NCBI GenBank assembly: GCA_009926135.1
Contig: RFPL01000001.1
Coordinates: 372,001 to 436,000 of the forward strand
Source: Sphingomonadaceae bacterium
Lineage (GTDB): Bacteria; Pseudomonadota; Alphaproteobacteria; Sphingomonadales; Sphingomonadaceae
Direction of reading: 5' to 3'
DNA length: 64,000 bases
Within the stretch, counting starts at the first letter, position 1; each line of letters begins with the position of its first letter. A program made the translations under genes and the position numbers. This document shows positions 8,615-16,891 of the stretch, in pieces. The notes under the pieces were generated by a model. The model did no database searches. It was given only the letters and a program-made list of their open reading frames with translations, and had not been told where the DNA came from.

Positions 8615-9067
8615 ATGGGCGTGCAAGATAGTCGGGGCCTGATGTCGGTCGACGGCATCTGCCACTGCGGCGAGATCGCCTGGGAGGCGCTGATTGATCC
8701 TGAACGGCTGGTCATGTGCCACTGCACCGATTGCCAAGTGATGGGCGGCGGCGCCTTCCTGTGGGGCGTGCCAGTGCCTATCGACCGCTTCACTCTGCTC
8801 AGCGGCATACCGCGCAGCTACCGTAAACAAGGTAGTAGTGGAGCCTGGCGGCGGCTGCACTTCTGCGGCACTTGCTCCACGCCGCTGTACGGGACTGAGG
8901 ACGACAACCCAAGCATATGCTCGCTACGATTGGGTTCGTGCCGCCAGGCCCGGCAGTTGCGGCCACGACTGCAACTGTGGCACGCTTCGGCACTGGACTG
9001 GGTAGATGGGATCTGCGGGATTCCGTCCCTCGATACACAGCCAGCGGGAGTTTACCGTGACCTCTGA
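8615..9067 (+). CDS. GFA-family (CENP-V/GFA fold) zinc protein
   Basis: 150 aa. It starts immediately after the SDR stop (TGAATG) with GGGGGA upstream. Zinc ligand motifs of the GFA fold are visible: ICHCGEI, MCHCTDCQ and HFCGTC. These proteins were named for glutathione-dependent formaldehyde activation, but most have no proven activity. The 3' end overlaps the MFS gene by 11 bp. In this operon it may handle a small aldehyde or thiol adduct; that is inference. Confidence 0.82.
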   Translation: MGVQDSRGLMSVDGICHCGEIAWEALIDPERLVMCHCTDCQVMGGGAFLWGVPVPIDRFTLLSGIPRSYRKQGSSGAWRRLHFCGTCSTPLYGTEDDNPSICSLRLGSCRQARQLRPRLQLWHASALDWVDGICGIPSLDTQPAGVYRDL

Positions 9068-10337
9068 GACCGTGACAGTTTCCGCCAGCATCGGCTCCGG
9101 CGATCCCCCCGCTCGAACGGCGTGGGGATTGATCCTGTTCCTGCTGGCGCTCCACGTGCTCAACCAGATCGATCGACAACTAGTGGCGGCCTTTGCGGCC
9201 GATATCATGCGCGATCTGGGCCTCAGCCGCAGCCAGTTCGCGCTGATCGCCGGACTGGCCTTCAGTGGGGTCTACGCCTTTGCCGCGTTGTTTGCCGGGG
9301 TCCTGGCCGACCGGCTGGGGCGGGTCCGGGTGCTGTCAGGCGGGCTTGGCATATGGAGCCTGTTCACAGCGCTGGCGGGTCTGGCGCAGGGGTTCTGGAC
9401 CATGCTGGCGGCTCGGCCGTTCGTGGCGGCGGGTGAGGCAACGCTGGTCCCTACCGCGAGCAACATCATTCTCGCGCGGGTCGGCGATTCCCACAAGGCC
9501 GCCGCGCTCGGACTGTTTTTTGCGGGCATCCCGCTGGGGATCGGGGGCGGTTTCCTGATCGCCGGATTGCTGGGGCCGGTGCTCGGCTGGCGCGGGACCT
9601 TCCTGCTGATGGGCGCGCTGGGCGTGATCGCGCTGGCGGCGCTGATGCGGCTCAAGGATGCGCCGCCCGACCTGTCGCACCGGCCGACGCTGGCAGGAAA
9701 CCTGACTGCACTGTTCGCCGTGTTCCGGGCCAAGCGGCGGGCCCTGTGGGCTTCGCTGGCGATCATCTTTGCTCATTTCCACACCGCGACCAGCCCTTTC
9801 GTCCAGCTCTGGCTGACCAGCGAAAAGGGCTATGCCCCTGCCGCAGCGGCGCAGCTTTACGGGCTGATGTTCGTGACCTTCGGCCTGCTTGGCACGTTTG
9901 GCGCAGGCCTGCTGGGCGATTGGGCCAAGCGCCGCTTCGGCTTTGACCGGGCGGCAACCATGTTCGCACTGCTGCTGATCCTCGCGCCGCTGCTGGTGAT
10001 CTACCGGCTGGCCCCGGGCGGCACGCCGCTGTTCCTGCTTGGCATGGCCGGGTCGATCCTGTTCATGACCGTGATCTACGGCCCGATCTTCGCGATCATC
10101 GAGGAGCTGCTGCCACCGCAACTCAAGGCCACCTCAACCGGGCTCAATATCCTCGTGCTCAACATCCTGGCGATTGGCGGCGGGGCGCTGCTGATCGGAG
10201 TAGTCAGCGAACGCCTCGTGGTCGCCGGATCGGCGCGAAGCTGGACGCTGCCGCTGCTCGGCGCCGATGGGCTGGCTCTGTTGGCGGTGCTGTTCATCTT
10301 CGCGGCGATGCGCAGTCCGCGCCAGATCGCTGACTAG
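9057..10337 (+). CDS. MFS transporter
   Basis: 426 aa from GTG 9057, with GGGAG 7 nt upstream; the track start at 9006 lies inside the GFA gene. Twelve hydrophobic segments are present. The first helix carries the NQIDRQLVAAFAADIMRDLG stretch typical of anion/aromatic-acid symporter-like MFS proteins, followed by the loop 2-3 motif GVLADRLGRVRV. It is the last gene of the BKACE operon and so the likely uptake route for the substrate. Specificity cannot be read from sequence. Confidence 0.85.
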   Translation: MTSETVTVSASIGSGDPPARTAWGLILFLLALHVLNQIDRQLVAAFAADIMRDLGLSRSQFALIAGLAFSGVYAFAALFAGVLADRLGRVRVLSGGLGIWSLFTALAGLAQGFWTMLAARPFVAAGEATLVPTASNIILARVGDSHKAAALGLFFAGIPLGIGGGFLIAGLLGPVLGWRGTFLLMGALGVIALAALMRLKDAPPDLSHRPTLAGNLTALFAVFRAKRRALWASLAIIFAHFHTATSPFVQLWLTSEKGYAPAAAAQLYGLMFVTFGLLGTFGAGLLGDWAKRRFGFDRAATMFALLLILAPLLVIYRLAPGGTPLFLLGMAGSILFMTVIYGPIFAIIEELLPPQLKATSTGLNILVLNILAIGGGALLIGVVSERLVVAGSARSWTLPLLGADGLALLAVLFIFAAMRSPRQIAD

Positions 10338-10515
10338 TCCGCGGCGGCTGGACGCGGCCTGATTTGCTATTTCGGGCAAACAGGCGCATAGGGTTCCGGC
10401 TACGTCGCCTGCGACGGGACTTTTGGCAGTCGATGCCCCCAGATCCCCTTACACGCCACATTGCCCCAGGCGTAATCTCGCCTGGGTCCTGCAGGTTTCG
10501 TGAAAGGACCGCATC
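10338..10515 (+). promoter_or_regulatory. Promoter and structured leader of the cold-shock operon
   Basis: A 178 bp gap. A weak sigma70-like pair, TTGCTA (10364) and CATAGG (10387) with 17 bp spacing, is possible. An inverted repeat CGTCGC-ct-GCGACG is at 10403-10416. A perfect 8 bp hairpin, CCCAGGCG-taatct-CGCCTGGG, is at 10465-10486. GGTCCT at 10485-10490 can pair with AGGACC at 10505-10510, which covers the Shine-Dalgarno AAAGGA of csp. The arrangement resembles the structured leaders of cold-shock mRNAs. Confidence 0.45.
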
Positions 10516-10722
10516 ATGCCTATTGGCACCGTAAAATTCTTCAATACCGACAAGGGCTTTGGCTTTATTGCGCCTGATGGCGGCGGCACGGACAGCTTTG
10601 TCCACATCACTGCCGTCCAGGCAGCTGGCATGTCGACGCTCGACAAGGACCAGCGCGTAAAGTTCGAACTGGAAACCGATCAGCGCGGACGCACTTCAGC
10701 CGTCAACCTCGAATCGGCCTGA
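10516..10722 (+). CDS. Cold-shock domain protein (CspA family)
   Basis: 68 aa RNA/ssDNA-binding OB fold. RNP1 (KGFGFIAPD) and RNP2 (DSFVHITAV) are intact. The start [14 protein letters not shown] is typical. It has a single CSD, unlike the double-CSD proteins also common in alphaproteobacteria. AAAGGA precedes the ATG but can be paired in a leader hairpin. It is first in a cluster with an IF-1 paralogue (4 bp gap) and two small unknown genes, which suggests coordinated induction on temperature shift or growth arrest. Confidence 0.93.
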   Translation: MPIGTVKFFNTDKGFGFIAPDGGGTDSFVHITAVQAAGMSTLDKDQRVKFELETDQRGRTSAVNLESA

Positions 10723-10726
10723 TCGG

Positions 10727-10993
10727 ATGGCCAAAGAGGAGTTAATGACCCTCGAAGGCCAGATCGATGATATCCTCCCCGACGGTCGGTTCGGTGTGGT
10801 GCTCGAAAACGGGCACCGCATTGTCGCCTATACTTCAGGCAAGATGCGGAAATTCCGCATCCGGTCGGTCGTCGGGGATCGGGTCAAGGTCGAAATGACG
10901 GCCTACGATCTCAGCAAGGGCCGGATCGTGTTCCGCGATCGCGGACCGGGCTTCACAACGGGGGCACCGCCGCGACGCCAACAGCGCCGCTGA
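10727..10993 (+). CDS. infA: Translation initiation factor IF-1 paralogue
   Basis: 88 aa S1/OB-fold protein. It matches IF-1 through [26 protein letters not shown] and [21 protein letters not shown]. It has a basic tail ([14 protein letters not shown]) absent from the standard 72 aa IF-1. Placement behind a csp gene rather than in the usual infA locus suggests a second, conditionally expressed copy. Start choice: ATG 10727 gives the family's MAKEE, while the codons AAAGAGGAG also act as a good Shine-Dalgarno for ATG 10745. A main infA copy is expected elsewhere in the genome. Confidence 0.85.
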   Translation: MAKEELMTLEGQIDDILPDGRFGVVLENGHRIVAYTSGKMRKFRIRSVVGDRVKVEMTAYDLSKGRIVFRDRGPGFTTGAPPRRQQRR

Positions 10994-11017
10994 GGGGCAA
11001 AACCGAGGAGAATGCCA

Positions 11018-11257
11018 ATGTCGACCTCCACCCAGTTCTACCTCGATCAAGCGGACCAGTGCGGCCGCAATGCCCAGTCTGCCGCGCTGCAAAATCAGCG
11101 CGACGTTCAGCTCAAGGCGCAAGCCGCCTGGCAGGCGATGGCTGATCGCGCGATCCGCACCGCCACCGAACGCGACCGCCGCGACGCCGAGCGCCGCGAT
11201 GCCGACACCCGGCTGGCGCTCGTCACAGAAGGAAGCCCCGAATGTCCCAAGACCTGA
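11018..11257 (+). CDS. Small charged hypothetical protein
   Basis: 79 aa from ATG 11018, with GAGGAG 7 nt upstream; the ATG at 11012 would be too close. It is predicted mostly helical and rich in Ala, Arg, Asp and Gln, beginning MSTSTQFYLDQADQCGRNAQ and ending with an ATERDRRDAERRDADTR charged helix. No signal peptide or membrane span. I do not recognise a family. It overlaps the next gene by 16 bp and probably belongs to the csp-infA transcript. Confidence 0.65.
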   Translation: MSTSTQFYLDQADQCGRNAQSAALQNQRDVQLKAQAAWQAMADRAIRTATERDRRDAERRDADTRLALVTEGSPECPKT

Positions 11258-11454
11258 TCCGCCCGTTCCTGATCAGTCGCGACGCAGAGGGCAACGTTCG
11301 CCTTTCGGTGCGTGACGTCCGCTACAATTCGCAGGGCTATCCGCTGGTTACCGCCGTGCTGCAGGACACCCTGTTCGAGACGGTTGCCGCAGCGCGCAGC
11401 TTTGCCCGCACCAACTTCCAGGCGGTTGCCGGTCAGTACGAACTGACTGCCTGA
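11242..11454 (+). CDS. Small hypothetical protein
   Basis: 70 aa, soluble, mixed alpha/beta (MSQDLIRPFLISRDAEGNVR, then DTLFETVAAARSFARTNFQA). GAAGGAAG lies just upstream of the ATG inside the previous gene. No recognised domain. It is the last gene of the csp cluster and converges on ftsK with an 8 bp gap. I infer co-expression from the overlap. Confidence 0.65.
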   Translation: MSQDLIRPFLISRDAEGNVRLSVRDVRYNSQGYPLVTAVLQDTLFETVAAARSFARTNFQAVAGQYELTA

Positions 11455-11461
11455 CCCTGCT

Positions 11462-13816
11462 TCAGAGCGGGCTCCCGTCGCGATCACGATAGATTTCGCG
11501 GCGGCCAACGTGATTGGCGGGGCCGACGAAGCCGTCGGCTTCCATCCGCTCGACCCATTTGGCGGCGGTATTGTAGCCCACGCCCAGCTGGCGCTGCAGC
11601 CACGAGGCCGAGGCCTTCTGGCTCTCAAACACGATCTGGCAAGCCTGCCGATACTTGCGCTCGTCCGGGCTGTCTGATGCCGTGGCGTCAAGATCATCGA
11701 AGCCGAAGCTGCCGTCTTCTGGCTCCTCAGTGACTGAATCGACATAGTCTGGCTTGCCCTGCGCGCGCCAGAAATCGGCCAGCCGCTCCACTTCCTCGTC
11801 CGAAACGAACGGCCCGTGGACGCGCATGATCGGCAGAGTGTTGGGCTTGTAGAGCATGTCGCCCTTGCCCAGCAGCTGCTCTGCGCCCTGCTCGCCCAGG
11901 ATCGTGCGGCTGTCGATCCGGCTGGTCACGGCAAAGCTGATCCGGGTCGGCAGGTTGGCCTTGATCACCCCAGTGATGACATCGACCGATGGGCGCTGCG
12001 TCGCCATGATCAGGTGGATCCCGGCAGCGCGACTCTTCTGGCTGAGGCGCTGGATCAGCACTTCGACTTCCTTGCCGACGGTGACCATCAGGTCAGCCAG
12101 TTCGTCGACGATCACCACGATCTGCGGCAGCACCGGGTAATCGAGCTGGTGCTCCTCGAACAGTTCCTCGCCGGTTTCGGGATCGAAGCCGATCTGGATC
12201 CGACGGCCGAGCGGCTTGCCCCGGGCAATCGCCGTCTGCACTTTCTCGTTGAAGCCGGCGAGGTTGCGGACTGAAATCTCGCTCATCATCCGGTAGCGGC
12301 GTTCCATTTCCTCGACCGCCCACTTCAGCGCGCGCACGGCCTTGGCCGGCTCGGTCACCACGGGTGAGAGAAGATGCGGAATGTCGTCGTAGGACTTCAG
12401 CTCCAGCACCTTGGGATCGACCAGGATCAGGCGGCACTGCGCCGGGGTCAGCCGGTAGAGCAGTGAGAGCAGGATCGTGTTGAGCCCGACCGACTTGCCC
12501 GAGCCGGTGGTGCCCGCCACCAGCAGGTGCGGCATGGTGGCAAGATCAGCCACGACCGGTTCGCCGGCGATGTCCTTGCCCAGGATAATCGGCAGCATGC
12601 CCTTGGAGCCAGCGAATGCCTCGCTTGCGACCATTTCCTTGAAGCTGACCATCTGCCGGTCGGCATTGGGCAGTTCGATGCCCATCACCGTGCGGCCGGG
12701 GATTGAAGAGACGCGGGCTGAAATCGCGCTCATGTTGCGGGCGATGTCGTCAGCCAGGCCGATCACGCGGCTAGCCTTGATGCCGGGGGCCGGCTCCAGC
12801 TCGTACATGGTCACGACCGGGCCGGTCCGCACTGCGGTGATCTCACCCTTGACGTTGAAATCGTCGAGCACGGTTTCCAGCAGCCGGGCGTTGCGTTCCA
12901 GCGCCAGCTTGTCGATCTTCTGCTTCGAATGCGGCGGCGGGTCGTTGAGCAGATCGAGCGAGGGCAGCTCATAGCTGTCGAACAAGTCGCCCTGCTTGCC
13001 CGAAGTGGCCAGCTGGGCGGCCTTGGCCGGGCGGTTCGGATCGCTGATGACCGGGGGCTTGCGCGGTGCGTCATTGGCGGCAGCCGGCACCGGGCGCGGT
13101 TCGCCCGCCGGCTTGGCTGCAGGCTTGACGTTGATCACGTCGCCCGGCGCAGATGAACGGTCACGGCGCAGGAAGGCCGGCAAGGTCAGCAGACTGCCCC
13201 AATCGAGCGCAAAGACCCGCGCGGCCAGGACCGAGCCGCCGGCCAGGCAGGCCAGCCCCGCGCCCAGGATCGCCCAGAACCGCCCGCCTTCGGGCAGCAG
13301 CCCAGCCAGCGCCTCGATCGCGCGCCCGCCCAGCAGGCCGGAGATGCCGCCCATGCCCGCAGGCAGCGAGCCCCCCGGGCCAGTGAAGACCAGCGTCAGC
13401 ACAGTGCCCAGCAGGGCCATGGCGAACAGCAGCACGCCAATCGGACGCCACCAGGCGTGATCGGCATGGGGCAGGTCAGCGTCTTCTTCCTCGACCAGCC
13501 GCCAGAGCTTGCGCGCGCCGACATAGAGCAGCGGCAGGAACAGGACCGAAACCGGGCCGAACAAGAACAACGCGCGTTCGGCTGCCCAGGCGCCGGCGGT
13601 GCCCATCCAGTTGGCGGGTGGGCCGCCAGCGGCGGTCGACCACGATGGATCGGTCTGGTGATAGCTGATCAGGGCCAGCGCGAGGAACACCATCCCGGCC
13701 AGCAGCAGTCCCGCTCCGCCGATCTCAGCCGCCCGGCGCGCGGCACGGCGCAGCGTGGCGCGCCAGTTGACCTGCGCGCTGCGGGTTCCCGCGCTGACTG
13801 CCCGTGATGCCATCAT
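11462..13816 (-). CDS. ftsK: DNA translocase FtsK
   Basis: 784 aa from ATG 13816 (ATG 13813 equally possible), preceded by AAGGGA; the longer track start enters the thiE-like gene. Residues 25-190 hold four membrane spans. A proline/alanine linker (residues 225-270) follows, then the RecA-like motor with Walker A VAGTTGSGKSVGLN and Walker B IVVIVDELADLM. The C-terminal gamma winged helix ends the protein (SASWLQRQLGVGYNTAAKWV). It pumps chromosome termini through the septum and activates dif resolution at division. The linker is short, as usual in alphaproteobacteria. Confidence 0.95.
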   Translation of the reverse strand: MMASRAVSAGTRSAQVNWRATLRRAARRAAEIGGAGLLLAGMVFLALALISYHQTDPSWSTAAGGPPANWMGTAGAWAAERALFLFGPVSVLFLPLLYVGARKLWRLVEEEDADLPHADHAWWRPIGVLLFAMALLGTVLTLVFTGPGGSLPAGMGGISGLLGGRAIEALAGLLPEGGRFWAILGAGLACLAGGSVLAARVFALDWGSLLTLPAFLRRDRSSAPGDVINVKPAAKPAGEPRPVPAAANDAPRKPPVISDPNRPAKAAQLATSGKQGDLFDSYELPSLDLLNDPPPHSKQKIDKLALERNARLLETVLDDFNVKGEITAVRTGPVVTMYELEPAPGIKASRVIGLADDIARNMSAISARVSSIPGRTVMGIELPNADRQMVSFKEMVASEAFAGSKGMLPIILGKDIAGEPVVADLATMPHLLVAGTTGSGKSVGLNTILLSLLYRLTPAQCRLILVDPKVLELKSYDDIPHLLSPVVTEPAKAVRALKWAVEEMERRYRMMSEISVRNLAGFNEKVQTAIARGKPLGRRIQIGFDPETGEELFEEHQLDYPVLPQIVVIVDELADLMVTVGKEVEVLIQRLSQKSRAAGIHLIMATQRPSVDVITGVIKANLPTRISFAVTSRIDSRTILGEQGAEQLLGKGDMLYKPNTLPIMRVHGPFVSDEEVERLADFWRAQGKPDYVDSVTEEPEDGSFGFDDLDATASDSPDERKYRQACQIVFESQKASASWLQRQLGVGYNTAAKWVERMEADGFVGPANHVGRREIYRDRDGSPL

Positions 13817-13893
13817 GCTTCCCTTCGTTCTGGCGCATAATGCGCCTCCCGGTGACTCCGCGTCAAGAATCCTTGAAATTCCTGCGAGTCGCT

Positions 13894-14394
13894 TCAGCGC
13901 AAAAAGGCGTCGATCGCGGCCCAGCGTGGCCATTTGAGGCGGCGCGACCCGGCCGAATTCATCCCGCCAAGCGCGATGACGGGGACCGGCGATTGCGCGG
14001 CGAGCAGGCGAAACCGCAGCGGACCAAGCACCCGGCCCCCAGGGTGCGAGCGGGTCGGGAAGACGGGTGAGAGCAGCACGCCCTGCGCGCGCCGCACCTG
14101 CCGGAGTTCGCGCAGTGAATGGGCCGTTGCGAGCATGGCACCGGAATGGCTGCCATAGGAACCATCCGCACCCCAGCGCCGCGCTTGGGCTGCACTGCCG
14201 GACAGAACCACGCGGATCCCACGCGAACGGGCCATCCGGGCCAATGCCGCGAACCTCTCCCGCCGCTCGACTTCGGGCAGATGGTAATGGCGAAAGACGA
14301 ACCCGCTGCCACGGGGCAGCCGCTTCAGTGCCCGCTCCAGCGCGGCATCGTTGCGCGCATCGCTCAGCAGCCAGATTCGGGGCAAGGGCTTCAT
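13894..14394 (-). CDS. ThiE-like (TMP/TENI superfamily) protein
   Basis: 166 aa from ATG 14394, shorter than ThiE (about 210 aa). It starts MKPLPRIWLLSDARNDAALE. The TIM-barrel signature at the C-terminal half includes GVLLSPVFPTRSHPGGRVLG and VPVIALGGMN, the phosphate-binding region of thiamine phosphate synthase/TenI proteins. The N-terminal pyrophosphate-binding residues are poorly conserved, so real ThiE activity is uncertain. It is divergent from yggS across only 31 bp, so the promoters must overlap the coding starts. Confidence 0.75.
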   Translation of the reverse strand: MKPLPRIWLLSDARNDAALERALKRLPRGSGFVFRHYHLPEVERRERFAALARMARSRGIRVVLSGSAAQARRWGADGSYGSHSGAMLATAHSLRELRQVRRAQGVLLSPVFPTRSHPGGRVLGPLRFRLLAAQSPVPVIALGGMNSAGSRRLKWPRWAAIDAFLR

Positions 14395-14425
14395 TTGCGG
14401 CACGGCATCGCTATAGCACCGCGCC

Positions 14426-15088
14426 ATGACCGATCCAGCCACCCTGCTTGCCGACATCCACGCCCGCATCGCCCGCGCTGCGCAGATTGCGGGCCGCAAG
14501 CCCGAAGAGGTAACGCTGGTCGCCGTCAGCAAGACCCACCCGGCCGATCGGATCTCCCCGCTGATTGCCGCTGGCCAGCGCGTATTTGGTGAAAACCGGG
14601 TGCAGGAAGCCGCCGAAAAGTGGCCCGCCCTGCGCGCGGCGCACGCCGGCATCGAACTTCACCTTGTGGGTCAACTGCAGTCAAACAAGGCCGAGGATGC
14701 CGTGGCCCTGTTCGACTGCATCCATTCGCTTGACCGCCCTTCGCTGGTCAGCGCGCTGGGCAAGGCGATGGACAAGGCCGGGCGGCAGGTGCCGTGCTTC
14801 GTCCAGGTCAATATCGGCGCGGAAGAGCAAAAGGGCGGCTGCGTGATTGCTGATCTGCCCGCGCTGCTGGCCGAGGCCCGCGCCGCGCAGATCCCGCTGG
14901 CGGGTTTGATGTGCGTGCCGCCACTGGGGATCGAACCCGCGCCGTTCTTCGCCCTGCTCGACAAGCTGGCAGCCGACAATGGCCTGTCCGGGCGTTCGAT
15001 GGGGATGTCGGATGATTTCGAGACCGCAATCATGCTGGGCGCCACGCATGTCCGCGTCGGTTCGGCCTTGTTCGGCGCGCGCGGCTGA
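14426..15088 (+). CDS. YggS/PROSC-family PLP-binding protein
   Basis: 220 aa. It binds pyridoxal phosphate on a lysine but has no known enzymatic reaction and buffers PLP and amino acid pools. The PLP lysine is in VTLVAVSKTHPADRI. The barrel continues with GENRVQEAAEKW, LHLVGQLQSNKA and the C-terminal GMSDDFETAIMLGATHVRVG phosphate-binding loop. Full-length and typical. Confidence 0.92.
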   Translation: MTDPATLLADIHARIARAAQIAGRKPEEVTLVAVSKTHPADRISPLIAAGQRVFGENRVQEAAEKWPALRAAHAGIELHLVGQLQSNKAEDAVALFDCIHSLDRPSLVSALGKAMDKAGRQVPCFVQVNIGAEEQKGGCVIADLPALLAEARAAQIPLAGLMCVPPLGIEPAPFFALLDKLAADNGLSGRSMGMSDDFETAIMLGATHVRVGSALFGARG

Positions 15089-15133
15089 CCTAGCCTGTCC
15101 TGCAAGGCGGCACAGCGACCGCCGTGGAGGATC

Positions 15134-16882
15134 ATGAGCGACAATTCGATTTTGGATTCGGGCGACAGTTTCAAGGACTGGATTCCCGCCGGCTGGCCGG
15201 CGCGAAGCCTGGCCGAGTGCGAGGCAATCCTCTGCGCGCCCGGTGCGCGGTTTGAATATGAAACCATCGATATTCGCGGGGTTCCGACCCGGGTCTGGAA
15301 GAACGCCCCCGAAAACCTGGCCGTGCTGGCCCGCGCTGGGCGTAGCCATGGCGATGCGACCTTCCTAATCTACGAAGACGAGCGGGTTTCCTATGAAGCC
15401 TGGTTTCGCGCGGTGGCTGCCCTGGCCCGTCATTTGCAGTCGCTGGGGGTGCAAAAGGGTGACCGGGTGGCGCTGGCCATGCGCAACCTGCCTGAATGGC
15501 CGGTGGTATTCTTTGCCGCCGTCAGCATCGGTGCGATCTGCGTTCCGCTCAATGCCTGGTGGACCGGGCAGGAGCTGGCCTATGGCCTGTCGCACTCGGG
15601 CGCGAAGGTGCTGTTCTGCGATGGTGAGCGGCTGGAACGGATTGCAGCCCATCGCGGCGAACTGCCGGGCCTTGGCCATGTAATCGTCTCGCGCCGCGAC
15701 GACCTGCCGGCGGGCATCGCGTCGCTGGAAAGTATTATCGGGCCTTCGTCAGCGTGGGGAAACTTGCCCGATCAGGATCTGCCCGACGTTGCCATCCACG
15801 CCGATGACGACGCGACGATCCTGTACACCTCTGGCACGACCGGCAATCCCAAGGGAGCGCTGGGCACCCACCGCAACTTCGTGACCAACATCCTCTCCAG
15901 CGGCTATGGCGCCGCGCGGCAAGTGCTGCGGCGCGGCGATCCGCTGCCCGAGCCGGCGCGCAAGGTGCTGCTGACGGTGATCCCGCTGTTCCACGCCACC
16001 GCCTGCTCGGCTACCATGATGGGCGCGATCGCGGCCGGCCACACCATGATCTTCATGTACAAGTGGGAGCCGGAAAAGGCCTTCCAGATCATTGAGCGCG
16101 AAAAGGTCAATTCAACCGGCGGGGTGCCGACCATCGCCTGGCAGCTGATCGAACATCCGGCGCGCGAGAAGTACGATCTCTCCTCGATCGAGGCGATTGC
16201 CTATGGCGGCGCGCCCTCCGCGCCCGAACTGGTCCGCAAGATTCGCGAAGTGTTCGGCGCGCTGCCGGGCAATGGCTGGGGTATGACCGAGACCACGGCG
16301 ACGGTTACCGGGCTGTCTGCCGAGGACTATCTCAATCGCCCGACCAGTTGCGGCCCGCCGGTTGCGGTGGCGCAGCTAAAGGTGCTGGGCGAAGCTGGCC
16401 AGGAGCTGCCGCCGGGCGAGATTGGCGAACTCTATGCTTCGGGTCCGATGATCGTGAAGGGCTACTGGAACAACCCGGAAGCCACCGCTGCCACCTTTAT
16501 CGATGGCTGGGTCCGCACCGGAGACCTCGCCTGGCTGGACGACGAAGGCTTCTGCTATATCGCCGACCGGGCCAAGGATATCGTCATCCGCGGCGGTGAG
16601 AACATCTATTCGTCCGAGGTCGAGAACGTCCTCTATGACCATCCGGCAGTGATGGATGCGGCCGTGGTCGGGATTCCGCACCGTACACTCGGTGAAGAAC
16701 CGGCTGCCGTGGTCCACCTGACGCCGGGCCAGACCGCGACCGAAGCCGAACTGCAGGCTTGGGTGCGCGAACGCCTGGCGGCCTTCAAGGTGCCGGTGCG
16801 AATCCTGTTCTACCCGGAAACCCTGCCGCGCAACGCGAACGGCAAGATCCTCAAGAAGGATTTGAAAGCGCTGTTCGATTAG
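15134..16882 (+). CDS. Acyl-CoA synthetase (class I adenylate-forming enzyme)
   Basis: 582 aa. It activates a carboxylic acid to acyl-AMP and then acyl-CoA. The AMP-binding P-loop is TILYTSGTTGNPKGAL, A5 is GNGWGMTETTATVTG, the hinge is YIADRAKDIVIRGGENIY, and the catalytic A10 lysine is in NANGKILKKDL. The N-terminal 60 residues are an extra domain (FKDWIPAGWPARSLAECEAI). GTGGAGGATC is a strong ribosome binding site. Chain length cannot be read; a fatty acid or aryl-propionate is most likely. It converges on pyk with a 9 bp gap. Confidence 0.88.
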   Translation: MSDNSILDSGDSFKDWIPAGWPARSLAECEAILCAPGARFEYETIDIRGVPTRVWKNAPENLAVLARAGRSHGDATFLIYEDERVSYEAWFRAVAALARHLQSLGVQKGDRVALAMRNLPEWPVVFFAAVSIGAICVPLNAWWTGQELAYGLSHSGAKVLFCDGERLERIAAHRGELPGLGHVIVSRRDDLPAGIASLESIIGPSSAWGNLPDQDLPDVAIHADDDATILYTSGTTGNPKGALGTHRNFVTNILSSGYGAARQVLRRGDPLPEPARKVLLTVIPLFHATACSATMMGAIAAGHTMIFMYKWEPEKAFQIIEREKVNSTGGVPTIAWQLIEHPAREKYDLSSIEAIAYGGAPSAPELVRKIREVFGALPGNGWGMTETTATVTGLSAEDYLNRPTSCGPPVAVAQLKVLGEAGQELPPGEIGELYASGPMIVKGYWNNPEATAATFIDGWVRTGDLAWLDDEGFCYIADRAKDIVIRGGENIYSSEVENVLYDHPAVMDAAVVGIPHRTLGEEPAAVVHLTPGQTATEAELQAWVRERLAAFKVPVRILFYPETLPRNANGKILKKDLKALFD

Positions 16883-16891
16883 CCCCGGTGA

